From assembly GCA_016200765.1 (NCBI GenBank), contig JACQEC010000109.1:1-5859 (forward strand): DNA of 5,859 nt, in the 5' to 3' direction. Source of the DNA: Chloroflexota bacterium. Lineage in GTDB: Bacteria; Chloroflexota; Anaerolineae; JACRMK01. Each line of letters begins with the position of its first letter. Within the stretch, counting starts at the first letter, position 1. The position numbers and the translations under genes are program-made. Positions 5,552 to 5,859 of the stretch are shown here, piece by piece. The notes under the pieces were generated by a model, which saw only the letters and a program-made list of their open reading frames with translations, searched no databases and was not told where the DNA came from.

Positions 5552-5719
5552 AAGCCCGTTGTCCAAGGGACGCGGATCCCTGTGGAGTTGGTGTTGAAGC
5601 ATCTGGCGCAAAATCCTGATCTGAATGAACTGTTTGCGGCCTATCCCAGGCTGACGATTGAGGATGTGCGGGCTTGCTTAGAGTATGCCCAAAGGCTGGA
5701 TGAGGGCGACAGAATTTAA
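5552..5719 (+). pseudogene. DUF433 antitoxin-like gene lacking its normal N-terminus
   Basis: From 5552 the frame reads KPVVQGTRIPVELVLKHL, then LNELFAAYPRLTIEDVRACL and EYAQRL, ending at TAA 5717-5719. This is the DUF433 core: GKPV-GTRIPV, a helix, then YP-LT-EDVRA-L-YA. Such proteins are usually about 75-80 residues and act as antitoxins of DUF5615/PIN-like toxins. The normal first 15-20 residues (an R-I motif leading to a GK) are absent, because a 60-bp palindromic element ends just before the Lys codon. The frame stays open leftward through the element to a TTG at 5474, giving a possible 81-residue hybrid, but that TTG has no good Shine-Dalgarno. No toxin gene follows; the next gene converges 14 nt away. 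It is most likely a remnant, though expression as a hybrid is possible. Confidence 0.65.
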
Positions 5720-5733
5720 GCAAAGCCCATCCT

Positions 5734-5859
5734 CTAGTGCACCACCTCGCCCACGACCGGCCTGCCCGCCTCGCGCAGGCCCTTCACCTGATAGCCCAGC
5801 ATCCCCGGCGCGCCGATAACCAGCGCGGATAACAGCACCATCGCCGGCACGCCCAGCAC
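5734..5859 (-). CDS. C-terminal end of an unidentified membrane protein (partial)
   Basis: On the minus strand, 41 codons lead from the right edge to a TAG at 5734-5736. The visible tail starts with a hydrophobic stretch (VLGVPAMVLLSALVIGAPG, likely a transmembrane helix), continues GYQVKGLREAG and ends PVVGEVVH. Codon choice is GC-rich, as in the neighbouring genes. I do not recognise the family from this fragment. The start lies outside the window. It converges on the DUF433 remnant with a 14-nt gap and no visible terminator. Confidence 0.5.
   Translation of the reverse strand: MLGVPAMVLLSALVIGAPGMLGYQVKGLREAGRPVVGEVVH

Noticed and set aside
5265..5723. Minus-strand frames of 152 and 104 codons near the right end
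   Set aside because: They run through the palindromic element and antisense of the dehydrogenase and DUF433 frames; they show no conserved domain, only the usual GAGLVPAL-type peptide read from such repeats.

Overview
The window is GC-rich DNA with tightly packed genes. It probably comes from a Chloroflexota bacterium (Anaerolineae/Chloroflexia-like). That placement is inferred from protein style: the secreted protein at the left has the N-terminal module (TYQGQL / PRQALTAIPYSLYS / LQW-GSAW / SDHNHD) followed by GG-N-A repeats that I associate with that phylum. No rRNA or other phylogenetic marker is present.

Left third (1-2698, minus strand): a large secreted repeat protein starts at 2069 and runs off the left edge, with 689 codons visible and no stop. 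It is easy to miss because it has no stop inside the window and its antisense frames are also open. It has a signal peptide, a conserved N-terminal module and at least 25 tandem repeats of almost exactly 15 residues, including a recent 75-residue higher-order duplication. A near-consensus sigma70-type promoter with an extended -10 drives it. Upstream on the same strand is a small two-helix membrane protein of the DUF6232 type (2210-2698).

Middle (2705-5370, plus strand): a divergent promoter region leads into an apparent three-gene operon. The genes are a 130-residue stand-alone PAS-domain protein, a metallo-beta-lactamase (MBL) fold hydrolase whose start overlaps the PAS stop (ATGA), and, after a 36-nt gap, an acyl-CoA dehydrogenase related to the ACAD10/11 clade. 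The dehydrogenase has Asp instead of the usual Glu at the C-terminal catalytic-base position. PAS and MBL are probably a co-translated sensor/effector pair. The dehydrogenase may simply be carried on the same transcript.

Right end (5371-5859): a decayed or rearranged stretch. A 60-bp palindromic element (5491-5550) is made of two hairpins whose differences compensate each other. It abuts a DUF433 antitoxin-like frame that has lost its normal N-terminus, and no PIN-like toxin gene follows. Fourteen bases further on, a minus-strand gene converges, of which only the last 41 residues are visible.

No tRNA, rRNA, CRISPR array, complete insertion sequence or clear rho-independent terminator was seen. 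The strongest candidates for unusual biology are the PAS/MBL pair, the higher-order repeat in the secreted protein, and the palindromic element that has become the 5' end of the DUF433 reading frame.
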